A stretch of DNA of 64,000 bases from Abelmoschus esculentus (GCA_035048815.1 JAUCBN010000038.1:14260501-14324500), one strand, 5' to 3'. Shown: positions 37,345 to 48,627, counted from the first letter of the stretch. Numbers and translations are program-made. The notes: a model not told the origin generated them from the sequence alone.

Positions 37345-37606
37345 AATTTTACACAAGCATTGAGTACCGTTAAACATTATTAATATTGAATATTGTTAGA
37401 TACTATTAAATTAATTAATAAATATTAAAAATCTTGAAGATTTAATATATAATTATAAATTATTTAAAATAAAATATTAATTAAATTAATTATACATTGA
37501 ATTTTTAAGATTTTTAATCTTTATTAATTAATTTAATGACGTTCAATAATATTTAACATTCATAATATTCAGTAGTGTTTGACTCTCGTGATAGATTTGC
37601 ACTTTA
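37345..37606. repeat. palindromic MITE-like repeat, copy 1
   Basis: The left half (agcattgagtaccgttaaac...) and the right half, inverted (..gtttgactctcgtg), pair through motifs such as tattaaattaattaataaa / tttattaattaatttaat. The same design recurs at 37995-38236 and as the outer arms of 43128-44795. Confidence 0.55.
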
Positions 37607-37994
37607 AATAATGGTTTTATTATTACTAAAACGAATAGCGAACAATACTCGATTCAATTTGATATATAAAAGAAGAAAAATTAAAATCTCAAGTTATGAA
37701 ATTAAATTATTTGCTTCTTTGAAATGAGTTATTTAATTTTTCTTAATTTAAGTTGAATTTTTATAATTTGAATGAATAATAAATTAGAACAAAGATCATA
37801 TTTATTGTACTTAAAGAAAATTTTCAATTTGATCTCTAAAGATCATTATTTTTATAAAAAGTCATTTTAAAAAAATATAAATATTATAACTTTTTATAAA
37901 ATTTAAAAAATATTTTTAAAAATGATAATTTCAAGACCTTTAACAAATAAATTATCAAAAATAAGTTTATCATGCTAAAGTAATTTATTTTGGA

Positions 37995-38236
37995 ATGTAT
38001 GTATCACATGCATCGAATATCACCTGAATACCATTAACACTGAATATTGTTGAACATCATTAAATTAATTAATAAAGATTAAAAGTATTATAATAAATTT
38101 AATTAAAATTTTATTTTAAATAATTTATAATCGCACGTTGAGTCCTTAAGATTTTTAATTAATATTAATTAATTTAATAGTGTTCAATAATGTTTAACAT
38201 TAGTGGTGTTTAAAGGTGTTCGATGTACGTTATAAA
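37995..38236. repeat. palindromic MITE-like repeat, copy 2
   Basis: Runs from tatcacatgcatcgaatatc to ggtgttcgatgtacgtta. It has the same palindromic layout as copy 1 with moderate divergence. Confidence 0.55.
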
Positions 38237-38954
38237 ATTTTCTTTTATTTTTACTTATTTTGCTTTAAAAGGAGAAATTATAAATTGATCTTTCTCTTTG
38301 TGTTATCTATGAAATAAATTAATAATAAACCACTCACGTTATTAATTTTTGATGTTATATTTTTATCAAGTGAATCTTCATTTGATAAAAAAATATTCTT
38401 TAGTTTAAATTTATTTTCTTTAAATTAAAAATTTTAAATTAAATCATAACAAATAAGACTCGTCAAATTTACTAACTCAGAATTTTCACTCAATTCGATT
38501 CATCACATACTCCTAATAAAATAATTTATATTCATATTAATAAATAACCAATCATGTGTAATGGTTAAATTTTTAAATAAATCGATTAAATATCAATTTA
38601 GTTGATATCCTAGCTATTAAAATTCCTTATAGTTTTTTTTTGGTTTGGATGGATTTAAATAATTCAAAAGAACATTTAGATTTTTTTTATGAAATTAGTT
38701 CATCAGGTTATTTATGATCTCGGCTAATAAGATCTATCTATTTTATTTTAATTTTCTAATAATTATTCATTTACTCTTACATATAATAAATAATAAAAAA
38801 TTATATTAAAAAATAAAATAGATTTTGACTCACTACGATTTTACTCTCCATAAAACTTTTCGGATTCTATCATAAAACTTTCCGGATTCTATTAAAGACT
38901 TATTAGAGAGATTGACGGTCCCTCTACTGCAAAACTACTAGGGCTGTAAATGAG

Positions 38955-39476
38955 TAGGGGTGAGTAAAACTCGACTCGACTCGAAAAAATCGATTTTTTT
39001 TTCAATTTCGAGTTATTCGAGTTGAGTTATTTGAGTTATTCGAGTCGAATCGAATAACTCATAAAAATTTCAATTTCGAGTCGAGTTCAATTTCCAAAAT
39101 TCGAGTTACTCGAAAAATCGAATAACTCGAAAATTTCCAGGTCTAATTACACACTTAGTCCATGTAGTTTTATTTTCAGTTTTATTTCAGTCATATCTTC
39201 TCTTTCTTATTATTTTTAGATTTTAGTTTTCTTTTCCTTACAATATGGTCAGTTTTCATATTTATTTTTTATTTTTTAAATATATTTTTTATTTATATTT
39301 TTTATATTATTTAAATTATATTAATTATTTTATATTTTTAATTTATATATTTATATTATTGTATTTAATTTATCATTATTTTTATCTCGTTTTAGTCTTT
39401 TCTAGATAAAAATAAATTTTTTTAAAGAAGCTCGTAATTTAATAAAATAAAATATTCATACCTAAGGTATTTGATG

Positions 39477-39532
<56 letters not shown>

Positions 39533-39803
39533 TCAAAATCTTATTTATATATGTAAAAAATAATATGAAAAAATATGTATGTAGATATAAAGAGAGAGTT
39601 TTAAATTAAAATCAAAATGTATTATAGTATTATAAATAGTATAATTAAATTTATACAAAAACTCAAAAATTCGACTCGACTCGAACTCGATAAAACCGAC
39701 TCGAATCAAAAAAATTTCAAGTTGAAAAATATGTTGACTCAACTTGAATAACTCGAAATTTTTTGACTCGACTCGACTCGACTCGCTCGAATGCTCACCC
39801 CTA
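38955..39803. mobile_element. nested TCGAGT-rich hAT MITE, perfect 8-bp duplication
   Basis: Perfect 10-bp termini taggggtgag / ctcaccccta and a perfect duplication taaatgag at 38947-38954 and 39804-39811. Both ends are packed with tcgagt/actcga motifs for about 180 bases. The centre holds a transposon-like 'cacttagtccatgtagtttt' phrase and a long AAT microsatellite. Other copies: 49007-49765 and 21777-22319. Confidence 0.9.
39476..39532. repeat. (AAT)~18 microsatellite inside a MITE
   Basis: A near-perfect AAT run of about 57 bases following gtatttgatgat. The homologous position in the copy at 49007-49765 has only a short GATGATGATAATAAT tract. Confidence 0.9.
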
Positions 39804-40740
39804 TAAATGAGACAGATTATGAGTTACTCGAGCTCGACTCGGTCAAAGCTCGATCAAAACTCGACTCGAATGAACTCGACTCGAGCTCAAACTCGGCTTG
39901 AGTTCTTAACGAGTCGAGCCGAGTTACATGATACTCGACTCGAAAAGCTCACAAGCTACTCGAACACATAAGTATATTATATTTTTTATAATTTAAAATT
40001 TAAATTTCTAAACTTAAAACCCTAATATTTAAACCTTAAACATAAATATTAAACCCTAAATTAAGATATTAAACCCTAAAATTAACAAATTTGAGTTTAT
40101 ACATTTTGTGTATCAAAGTTTTTTCTCCATTAGACTTTAAATGAGACGTGAGAGATAGAGTTACTCAAGTCTAACACAGTCAAAATTCGATCAATACTTG
40201 ACTCGATTAGGCTCGAAAAAAGCTCGAACCCCACTCGAGTTCTTTACGAGTCGAGTCGAGTTCAGATATTTCAAGCTCGTTTAAAATTACTCAAGCTCAA
40301 AATCTTAATGAGCCGAACCGAGCTTTGCACTATTTGAACTCGACTCAGCTCGTCTACACCCTTAAAAACTACTACTATGTATTAGTTTATTAGCTTTCAC
40401 TTTAATTAAAAAATTTTAGATTTTTTGATAATATTTTTATTTAATATTTTAAGTATTGATATTTTGTTAAAATTAAAAATTTATCAAAAATTTAAGTATT
40501 AATACTCAAAAGAAAAACTGAAAAAATAATAAAAAATATTATCAAGAAGTTTATTATTTTAATATTTTTAATTCGTATAAAAATTTTAAAATTGACCCCT
40601 TTTAGTCGCCTCTAAACCTACCCAAAATTTGGTGGCGTAATTCTAATACACAAGATTTTAATATTTTAAACCAGTTTCTAATATTATTTATCTTAATTAT
40701 TTTGTTATTATATTTTAAAATAATATAGTTATTTAATTAA

Positions 40741-41521
40741 TAAGATCTATATGTTATTATATAAAAAATAATAAATTACTTAAATAGTTCTTAAATTATT
40801 ACTATACTTTTGTTTCATCATTAATTTAATTCTCAAAATTTTAAAATTTTATATTTTTCCTATCTTCTCAAAAAAAATTTAACCCTAACTCTTATCCCGA
40901 CCCAAAATCTCCATCCATATTTTTACCATCTTTAATTTGTTCCAAAACTATCACTCAAAGGATATAAAAAACCCAGAAAACTCGGACTCACTCAAAGGAT
41001 GCCAAAGATCTATTAAAGAATCCTGCATATTGCAACGCTGATATATTCACGTATGAGGAGTTGAGGTTGGCTACAAAGCAATTTTGGTCGGACTATATTA
41101 TTAGTGATGGTTTAGGGTTTAGGGTTTAGGGTTGTTTATAAAAGAAACCTGAAGCATGGGAAGTGATAGTTTTGGAACAAATTAAAGATAATAAAAATAT
41201 GGGAGGGGATTTTAGGGTTTGGGATTAGGTTTAAGATTAATTTTTGGGGGGAAAGATGAAAAAAAATATAAAATTTTAAATTTTTGAGAATTAAATTAAA
41301 GATAAAACAAAAGTATAATAATAGTTTAAGAATTATTTAAGTAATTTATTATTTTTTATTGTACCGGATTATCTTTTCGTCAATATTTAACGATAATTAA
41401 CGTTGGAGTGACTAAAACTTTACACCCCAAAAACGATAGTGACCTAACTGGTCGTTTATCAAAATCGGTGACTAAAAATATATTGGGAGTAAACAAAAGT
41501 GACTAGTGCAGTAGTTTACCC
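40741..41521. mobile_element. MULE with captured kinase fragment; left end truncated
   Basis: The right arm ends caaaagtgactagtgcagta + gtttaccc and matches the right arm of the MULE at 14800-15860 for over 250 bases. The left arm begins only at the part matching 'aataaattacttaaatag', so about 150 outer bases are missing. Deeper in, ccatctttaatttgttcca and its inverse (tggaacaaattaaag) pair around a centre that holds protein-kinase coding sequence at 41004-41163. Confidence 0.8.
41004..41163 (+). pseudogene. captured receptor-like cytoplasmic kinase exon fragment
   Basis: From 41004 the plus strand reads KDLLKNPAYCNADIFTYEEL and on to RLATKQFWSDYIISDGLG, which is the start of a kinase domain of the PBL/APK1-type receptor-like cytoplasmic kinases (family pattern: iFTYeElrlATknFrpd..lGeGgFG). 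A short (TTTAGGG)3 tract at 41111-41131 replaces the glycine-rich-loop codons and shifts the frame; then VVYKRNLKHGK follows at 41131-41160 before a stop. It is a fragment carried by the surrounding MULE, not a working gene. Confidence 0.75.
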
Positions 41522-41635
41522 TTTTTAAGATTCACTTATAAATCTGAAACAGTGCACTAAAAGACACGAGAATCGATATATCGATCTTATAATAAAAGAG
41601 AAAAATATTTTATGCAGTGAAGTTAAAAATAAAAA

Positions 41636-41804
41636 ATATATATTTTGAATCAGCCAACAATAATTACAATAGTATATGTTCTTAGAGTATACTCTCAACA
41701 ATTAGACATTAATCGCTCAATCGTTATGCTGACATTAATGATACTTAAAACTATGACCTCTAGGAACAATAATCGTTCATTTAATCAATGATACTAGATG
41801 GCTC
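41636..41804 (-). mobile_element. tRNA-derived SINE, second copy
   Basis: Read on the minus strand it starts gagccatctagtatcattg and continues through attgttcctagaggtcatag and gagagtatactctaagaac to an A-rich tail, collinear with the copy at 6028-6190 but with many substitutions. Confidence 0.6.
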
Positions 41805-43127
41805 GTACAAATAGTAAAATTTAAGTGTAGGGTAATAGTATGAATTTAAATTTAAATTTATTAATCTTAAATTCAAACCCTAAATCTAGAATTTTAAACT
41901 CTAAACTTTTAACTCTGAACTGAATCTCTAAATTTTAAATCTAATAGGTTTATGAATTTTTTTATTTCTACTATTGATATATGATATAATTATATTATCA
42001 AAACAATATGTATATTATATCAGATTCCTTCATTTTAATCGCTTGAGTTTGAATCGAATATCATCATAAAATTATCTACGAATATCGTTTCAGATTTTAT
42101 TTTATTTTAAAAATTATAAGCAAGTTAAATATCCCCGTATCATTTTTAAAACACAGATGAACTTATTCTTAATAATATATCATCACCTATAGGAATCAAT
42201 TTATTTTTCGTTTCGAGTTTATTAGTCAATAAAAACAAAAAATTATTAGGTAAATTCGACTTATCACATTGTTTGTGATGAATCTTCACATATTTCTTAC
42301 ATGTAAATATAGAATAGATAATTATTTAAAACTTAGAATGAAATAAATAATATAATGATTCGGATTCAAATAATAATTTCTCCAACAAAAACTATTATTT
42401 TTCTTCACGACCATCTCTTTGTCTCTAAAGTTCGAAAATGATTATTGAATATAAACACTTCAATCATACTCAAATAATAGAGAAATAACACAAAGTTTTA
42501 AGTTCAAGTAAGCTTCGAAGCTCGAATATGAATTAGAGGTAAAATTTGGGTGAGAAATGTTTAAAAAACGCGAGGATTTGAACTAATGAGATAGGGATAA
42601 TTAAAATTTTCACCCATAGGACAGAAACGGACGAAGTTTTATAACTGAAGCTCAAATGGAAATATAAACAAAAATAATTATATTCAAACTTTGGGATAAT
42701 CGAACTGCAACCGTATAAATAATCATACGAATCCCCAACAAATATCTGCAAAAATCTTGATGTTTTACAAGATTTAAAAAAAAATATATTTACTTATTTA
42801 TCTATACACCCTTATTTACATCTTAATAAAAAATCCTAATTATATTATTATCTTTTAACTTTCTCTCAAACCTAGATACATTCAACTTTCTTAATATATT
42901 TTTTAGTTTTTAGATATAATCTAAAATCCTCGTCTAAATTTTCTCTAATTCAATATCCTTTAAATCTTGATCATAATTTCCTATTTAAACTTTATATCTT
43001 AAACCAAATTGCCAGTTTATTTTAGTTAATAAAATATTAAATTTATTTAATTTTTGGATTAAGATTTCTCAAAATGTGAAAATTCATACTGAAAAAATAT
43101 AAGCAAATTTTTTTGAAAATATTTAGG
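41805..43127. other. gene-free AT-rich stretch
   Basis: No supported gene; the 72-codon minus frame at 42533-42751 has no recognised motif. No clear element boundaries. Confidence 0.4.
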
Positions 43128-44795
43128 AAAATTCTACGGACGAACATTGCTGAACACCACTAATGTTGAACATTGATTAACATTATTAAATTGATTAATA
43201 AAAATTAGAAATTTAAAGAACTTAACATAAAATTAATAATTATTTTAAAAAATTAATTAAATTATTTTTTATATATTAAATTTTTATTTTTTAATAAGGA
43301 TAAATTATATATTTATTACCTCATTTATTTATTTATATTTTGGTACCCAAGTTAATTTTTTTATTAAAATGGTACTTATATTTACATATTATTTTTATTT
43401 CGGTGCCTTAATTATTAAAAATACGTAAAAACAGTGATGTTTCTTGATCAAATAATAATTTTGGTCCCTAAAACTTATATATTCAATCAATTTAGTCTAA
43501 AATATTATCAATTTAAACATCGTTTTTATTTTTTGAAAAAAATATAAAACTATTTCTTCTTCTTCTTCCGTTTGAACATCTTTTTCATTATCACTATAGT
43601 TTTCTGTAAATTTTCATCAATTATTTTTTTTATCCTTCTAAAAATTAGCGACTTTAATGATAATAATTTAAAAATATAAAAAGGTAAAAATCAATTAAAA
43701 CCTACAAAAACAAGAAGCATAAAAAATGATATCTACCGAACTATAAAAAATAGATATGAACGTCTCTAAATCATTCATCTAAATAGCTATTATAAATTAT
43801 TATACTCAAAACCATGATCAACTCACAACAAGCACACACAAAAGCTCTTGTGAATTTTTATACTCAAAGCTTTTGTTTTGATTGAGTTATATGTTTTTTC
43901 CCGATAAATACAAAGGGATAAAATGTTATACAAAAGAATAATATAGAGGTAAAATATATACGGATCAAACTAAGAGTTAAAGTATGGGGAAAAACTGTAA
44001 GAATGACGCATTAAATTGTATATTTATATATTTGTGGATATTAGATATTTTTTTACAGATTTAATTAATTTGAGTTTGAATAATATATTATCCGCTATAA
44101 ATTCATAGAAGATATGAACATCTGTAAATCGTACTACTATAATACCATAGTAGATATAATTTTTTTATGCTTTTCATTCTCGTAGGTTTTAGTTGTTTTT
44201 TTTATTTTTTTTACATTTTGCTTTTTTGTTGTTATTAAAATCGATATTTTTTTAGAATAATTAAAAAAATAATCGATAAAAATTTATAGAAAACTTTAGT
44301 GTCAATAAAGATGTTCAATATTTAATTTTTCATACTTTGAAGAAAAAAAAGAAATAATAAATTTATTTTCTAATCTAATAAAATAAATAAATAAATGATG
44401 TTTAAATTTATTATATTTTGGACTTAATTGATTGTTGTATAAGTTTTAGGGACTAAATTGTTATTTGACCTAGCAACATCATTGTTTTCATTTATTTTAT
44501 ACAGTCAAGGTACTAAAATAAAAATAATATGTAACATTAGGTACCATTTTACAAAGAAAATAACTTGTGTACTCAAATAGAAATATGAAAATATGTGAGG
44601 TACTAAATATGTAGTTTATCCTTATTAAAAATTCAAAAATTTAATATATAAAAATTAATTTAATTGATTTTTTAAAATAATTATTAATTATATGTTAAGT
44701 ACTTGAAATTTTTATTTTTTATTAATCAATTTAATAGTTCAACAATATTCAGCACTAACGATGTTTAACAATGTTTATCGTACGTGGTAGACTTA
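43128..44795. repeat. 1.67-kb long palindrome (foldback element)
   Basis: Two inverted layers are nested. The outer arms (acgaacattgctgaacacca..., inverted ...gtttaacaatgtttatcgt) are of the palindromic MITE family seen at 37345-37606. Inside them another pair begins aaggataaattatatattta and ends, inverted, at gtagtttatcctt (about 43292 and 44625), with phrases such as ggtacccaag / acttgtgtac and tggtccctaaaac / gttttagggacta facing each other. The arms together span about 400-500 bases on each side of a 600-700-base centre. No coding sequence was found. Confidence 0.7.
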
Positions 44796-44951
44796 TCCAA
44801 ATATTTAATATAATTTTTTAAAATTATAACTATAAATATTAAAGACAAAATAAAAAATATAAAACCATTTCTGCCTCACTCGATTTCCCATCCCTAATTT
44901 GAACGCAGAAGAAACCGGTGAAGCAAGGCGTCGCCAAAAACCCAGATACCT

Positions 44952-45183
44952 GAGAGATTATATCATAGGTCCGGCCTATCACGTCAGCTGTGATCCCTAG
45001 CCAATAAAAACTACCTATTCTGCCATTAATCAGCCATATAATTAATACAATTTTTAGAAATTATATTTTTAAAATGACATAAAAATTATGAGTGAAATTC
45101 ATTGTTTGAAAAAAAAAATAAATTGGAGATTAATGGTGAAGTGAGTGGTTATTATTAGATGAGACCTATGATATAATTTCTCG
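44952..45183. mobile_element. MITE of the 'GAGAAATTATATCAT' family in the NAC promoter
   Basis: Inverted ends gagagattatatcataggtc and gacctatgatataatttctc with a perfect 8-bp duplication agatacct at 44944-44951 and 45184-45191. The interior differs from the other two copies more than the ends do. It lies about 400 bases before the NAC start codon. Confidence 0.9.
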
Positions 45184-45225
45184 AGATACCTAATGTTTAA
45201 AAGGTTCAAAGAAACGGGGTTTCGC

Positions 45226-45231
45226 CACGTG
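45226..45231. promoter_or_regulatory. G-box (CACGTG) upstream of the NAC gene
   Basis: A perfect CACGTG palindrome in the context gccacgtgtat, 357 bases upstream of the ATG and 43 bases beyond the MITE. G-boxes are bound by bZIP and bHLH factors; use here is inference. Confidence 0.4.
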
Positions 45232-45587
45232 TATATGTACGTAGCCCAGATTCGGAGAAAGCACCATGCATGAAGCATGGGATAATCGTCCTCCAAAGCA
45301 AACCAAACCCCAAAATCTTGAAACCAACGATTCTCCTGCAAAGGGAAAAGGAATCATCGGTTACATCAAACCAAAAGCAAAAGCAAAAGCGACAACAAAT
45401 TAGTACAAAAAGCAATCCGAACGAGGGCGGTGGGGCGGTCTGGTCTACTGCTGCTTTTTGTCTTCATCTGTCTGCGGATCTTCTTCTTTAAATCCATTGC
45501 TTTCTCTGTCTCTTTAACAACAGTCAAGGCCAGGGATAACCTGTCTGAAAAAACCCAGTTGGCTTTCCGAATACAGGTATTGAAACG

Positions 45588-48500
45588 ATGAGTGCTGTTT
45601 CGTTGCCGCCTGGTTTCAGGTTCCATCCAACAGACGAGGAGCTTGTCGTTTATTATCTCAAGAACAAGATCAATGGACGAAAGATTGAATTGGAGATCAT
45701 CCCTGAAGTTGATCTCTACAAGTGCGAGCCTTGGGACTTACCAGGTTTTCATTTCCTTTCATTTTCTGATACTATTTTTTATTGGGATTCGAATAGTGGT
45801 CCGCTGTGATAATCAGGGATTTAAAAAGCTTTTTTTGGCCACGTCATGTTTATCTTCGTTCGGGTTATTGCAGGAGTCGCGGTCGTGATTTATTTTAAAA
45901 CTCGAACAAATTATTATGAGTTTTAAAATAACGGTACAATAACGAAAATAATAGACCATTATCAATCATTATTCGTTAAATGACGGTCGTTACCGATCGT
46001 TATAGGTGTGAATTTAAATCTTACCGTTATTTTTACTAACAACGGTTTTAGATGGTGGTGTTACCGTTACAGATGATTATTTTTCGTAATAACAATTTCG
46101 AATGGTGTCTCTACCGTTATATAACAATTGCTATTAAAGTAACGGACCACTATTTGAATTATTGACTGTTATTTTTATTAAAAAATAACGATTTATAATT
46201 ATCATAATATCATTTGTTATTTCGGCAACTGTAATTTAAAATCTTGTTTGGGTGCATCATTTGTTCCATCGTTTCATTGGTAGTCAATGTTATTATAAAA
46301 ATAACGATCTATAACGACTGTAATATTATCTGTAATTTAAAACCCTAATTGGGTGCACCATCTATTTTGCAGGAAGATCCTTGTTACCTAGCAAAGACAT
46401 GGAGTGGTACTTCTTCAGCCCTCGGGACCGTAAGTACCCAAACGGATCGAGAACTAACCGAGCAACGAAATCCGGGTATTGGAAAGCCACCGGGAAAGAC
46501 AGGAAAGTGAACTCCCAAACACGTGCTGTCGGGATGAAGAAAACCCTGGTCTACTACCGGGGACGTGCACCGCACGGTTCTCGGACGAATTGGGTCATGC
46601 ACGAATATCGTCTCGACGAACGAGAATGTGAATCGGCGTCCTTAGGCTTGCAGGTAACGAACCTTATAGTTCATTTATTTGACCATATGTTGCATGAAAT
46701 GATGAAATCACAATATATATTGGTTCCTCCTACAGGATGCTTATGCTCTTTGCCGTGTGTTCAAGAAAACTACAATCCCACCCAAGGTTGGTGGGGAGCA
46801 TTACCAACATGTTTCGAGTTCGAATCAGATCACTTGTGAACATTCGTCGAGCCTTGAATTGTATTCTGATGGCAGGTGTGAAGAGAGTTCTGATTTCACG
46901 ATTCCGATCGATACTCGTCCGTCGAGTATTCTCGGTCCATCATCTGTTGGCATCAGCGATGCCAACGATGTTAGATGGATGCAATCTTTGTCGCAAGATG
47001 CGTTTGGGTTAGCCAACGCATCGCTTTCCAACTACGAAACCTTGCCCTATCATCCATCTAAGGTAAACTATTCTTACAATCTCAATGATTTAGAAAATTA
47101 AATGTCTGATTCTTATTAGTCGGGACGAAACTATGTTGATGTTGAGAGGAAAAAACATCGAAATCGGTACGTTAATCGTTTATCGGAGCACTATTTCTTT
47201 GCAGGTTGATGTAGCACTAGAATGTGCAAGGCTACAGCATCGATTGGCATTGCCTCCATTAGAAGTTGAAGACTACCCTCAAGGTGGACTGGTCACTAAC
47301 TATAAGCTGACGGCGACGGGTCCGATTCGTGACATCCGACACGAAACCGATATACTGCAGGAAATTCTTTCGGTTGCTCATGTTTCTCAAGAGATGATAA
47401 ATCCAACTGCCGGCCATGGAGATGCTTGGGGAGCTAGTTCAAGCAATAATGCCGAAGATTTCACTTTTATGACAGCTAAAAACATGTACCAAAGTGAAGT
47501 GGAGGAGATGAGTTGCCCACAATACATGCATAAGCCTTTGAAAGAATCTATTACAAGGTCAATGGACATGAGTGAGGAGAGAATGTCTGAAAATTTAAGA
47601 TGGGTTGGAATGTCAAGCAAAGATCTTGAGCAGGTAACTCTTCTTATAAGCCATTTTACATCTTGGTTTAATGACTAGATTCTAGATTTAAGCATAGTAG
47701 AGGGACCAAAACTAAAATTTGACCTTTATAGTTTTGACGTACAGATCTCATTTATTTCTTCATTTGATTCAGTATTGTTTCATGGAAGAGAACAAGATTG
47801 TTCCAATTGAGAATATTTCAAGCTTTACAAGAAATGAAGACAATGGCATGCAAGGTACGTTACCACAAGCCTAGAGTCATATTTCGAGGCGAATGTTAAG
47901 TCGATTAATTTAGTCGATTTTTTATTAATAATTAATAATTGAGTCGGATTAATAAACCGAGTTATATCATTAAAAGTTATCTTTTTTGCATGCAGGAAGT
48001 GAACATGACTACAACCCTATTGAATTCGATGACACAGGAATCAACAACACAGAAATTGAAGATTTCACTCGAGGATTCATCAACGATGATCCCGACGATC
48101 ACTTCATAGACGGTGACACCATTGACGAGCTCGCGAGCTCGCCAAGCTTCGACGTTGTCGAAGACATTAAAGTTAGTCACGGGATGCTCGTCTCGACTCG
48201 TCAAGTCGCGAACACACTGTTCCACCACACGGTGCCATCCGAAACCGTCAAAGTTCACCAAAACACAGTGACCGCAACCAGCTTTCGATTCAACGAGGCC
48301 ACACCGCACGACCAAGGAGACCGCACTTTGTTCACAAAGTTCAATGCATTTGCATATGGAAACTGCACGGCAGCCATGGCCTACACCAAGCAATGCAGGA
48401 ACGCTTTGAGTGCCTTCCTTTGCATGCTTGTGCTTCTCTTAATGCATGGCTCGAGTACCGACGACGACGACGAAGATGCCATGATTGGGGACAAGGGGGA

Positions 48501-48627
48501 TAGATTCAGTGCTTTTAAGGACATTAACAGGGCAAAATGTTTGTTGATTAAGGCCAAGGCTAGCAGTTGGAAAAAAATGGGTTTTTTCTTCACTGTTTCT
48601 TTGGTTTTGTGTACATTGTTGTGCTAA
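45588..48627 (+). CDS. NAC transcription factor with hydrophobic C-terminal tail, six exons
   Basis: Exons: 45588-45744, 46373-46653, 46736-47062, 47205-47633, 47773-47854, 47996-48627; all introns are GT-AG and the frame closes at 635 aa. The NAC domain fills residues 7 to about 157: LPPGFRFHPTDEELVVYYL (A), VDLYKCEPWDLPG (B), EWYFFSPRDRKYPNGSRTNR and GYWKATGKDRKV (C, DNA contact), VGMKKTLVYYRGRAPHGSRT (D), DAYALCRVFKK (E). A conserved block VDVALECARLQHRLALPPLE starts exon 4 (residue 256) and points, from memory, to the NAC028/NAC045/NAC086-like clade. The acidic C-terminal half ends in two hydrophobic stretches, about residues 562-575 (AFLCMLVLLLMH) and 620-635 (MGFFFTVSLVLCTLLC), so the protein is probably tail-anchored and released by cleavage or used as a shorter form, as in NTL-type NACs. 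The intron 1 position within the NAC domain is the usual one. A MITE and a G-box lie upstream. Confidence 0.93.

Larger units (their letters stand above)
38941..40366. mobile_element. TCGAG-rich hAT-like element (outer), with nested MITE
   Basis: Left end gggctgtaaatgag, right end cgtctacaccctt. The flanking repeat aaaactacta at 38931-38940 recurs at 40365-40374, giving at least an 8-bp target duplication. Its left part continues after the nested element at 38955-39803 (cagattatgagttactcgag...). The interior is rich in cgagctcgactcg motifs. Related to 10179-10694. Confidence 0.7.

Noticed and set aside
41096..41145. interstitial telomere array
   Set aside because: Only three TTTAGGG units; reported as a patch inside the captured kinase fragment rather than a telomere relic.
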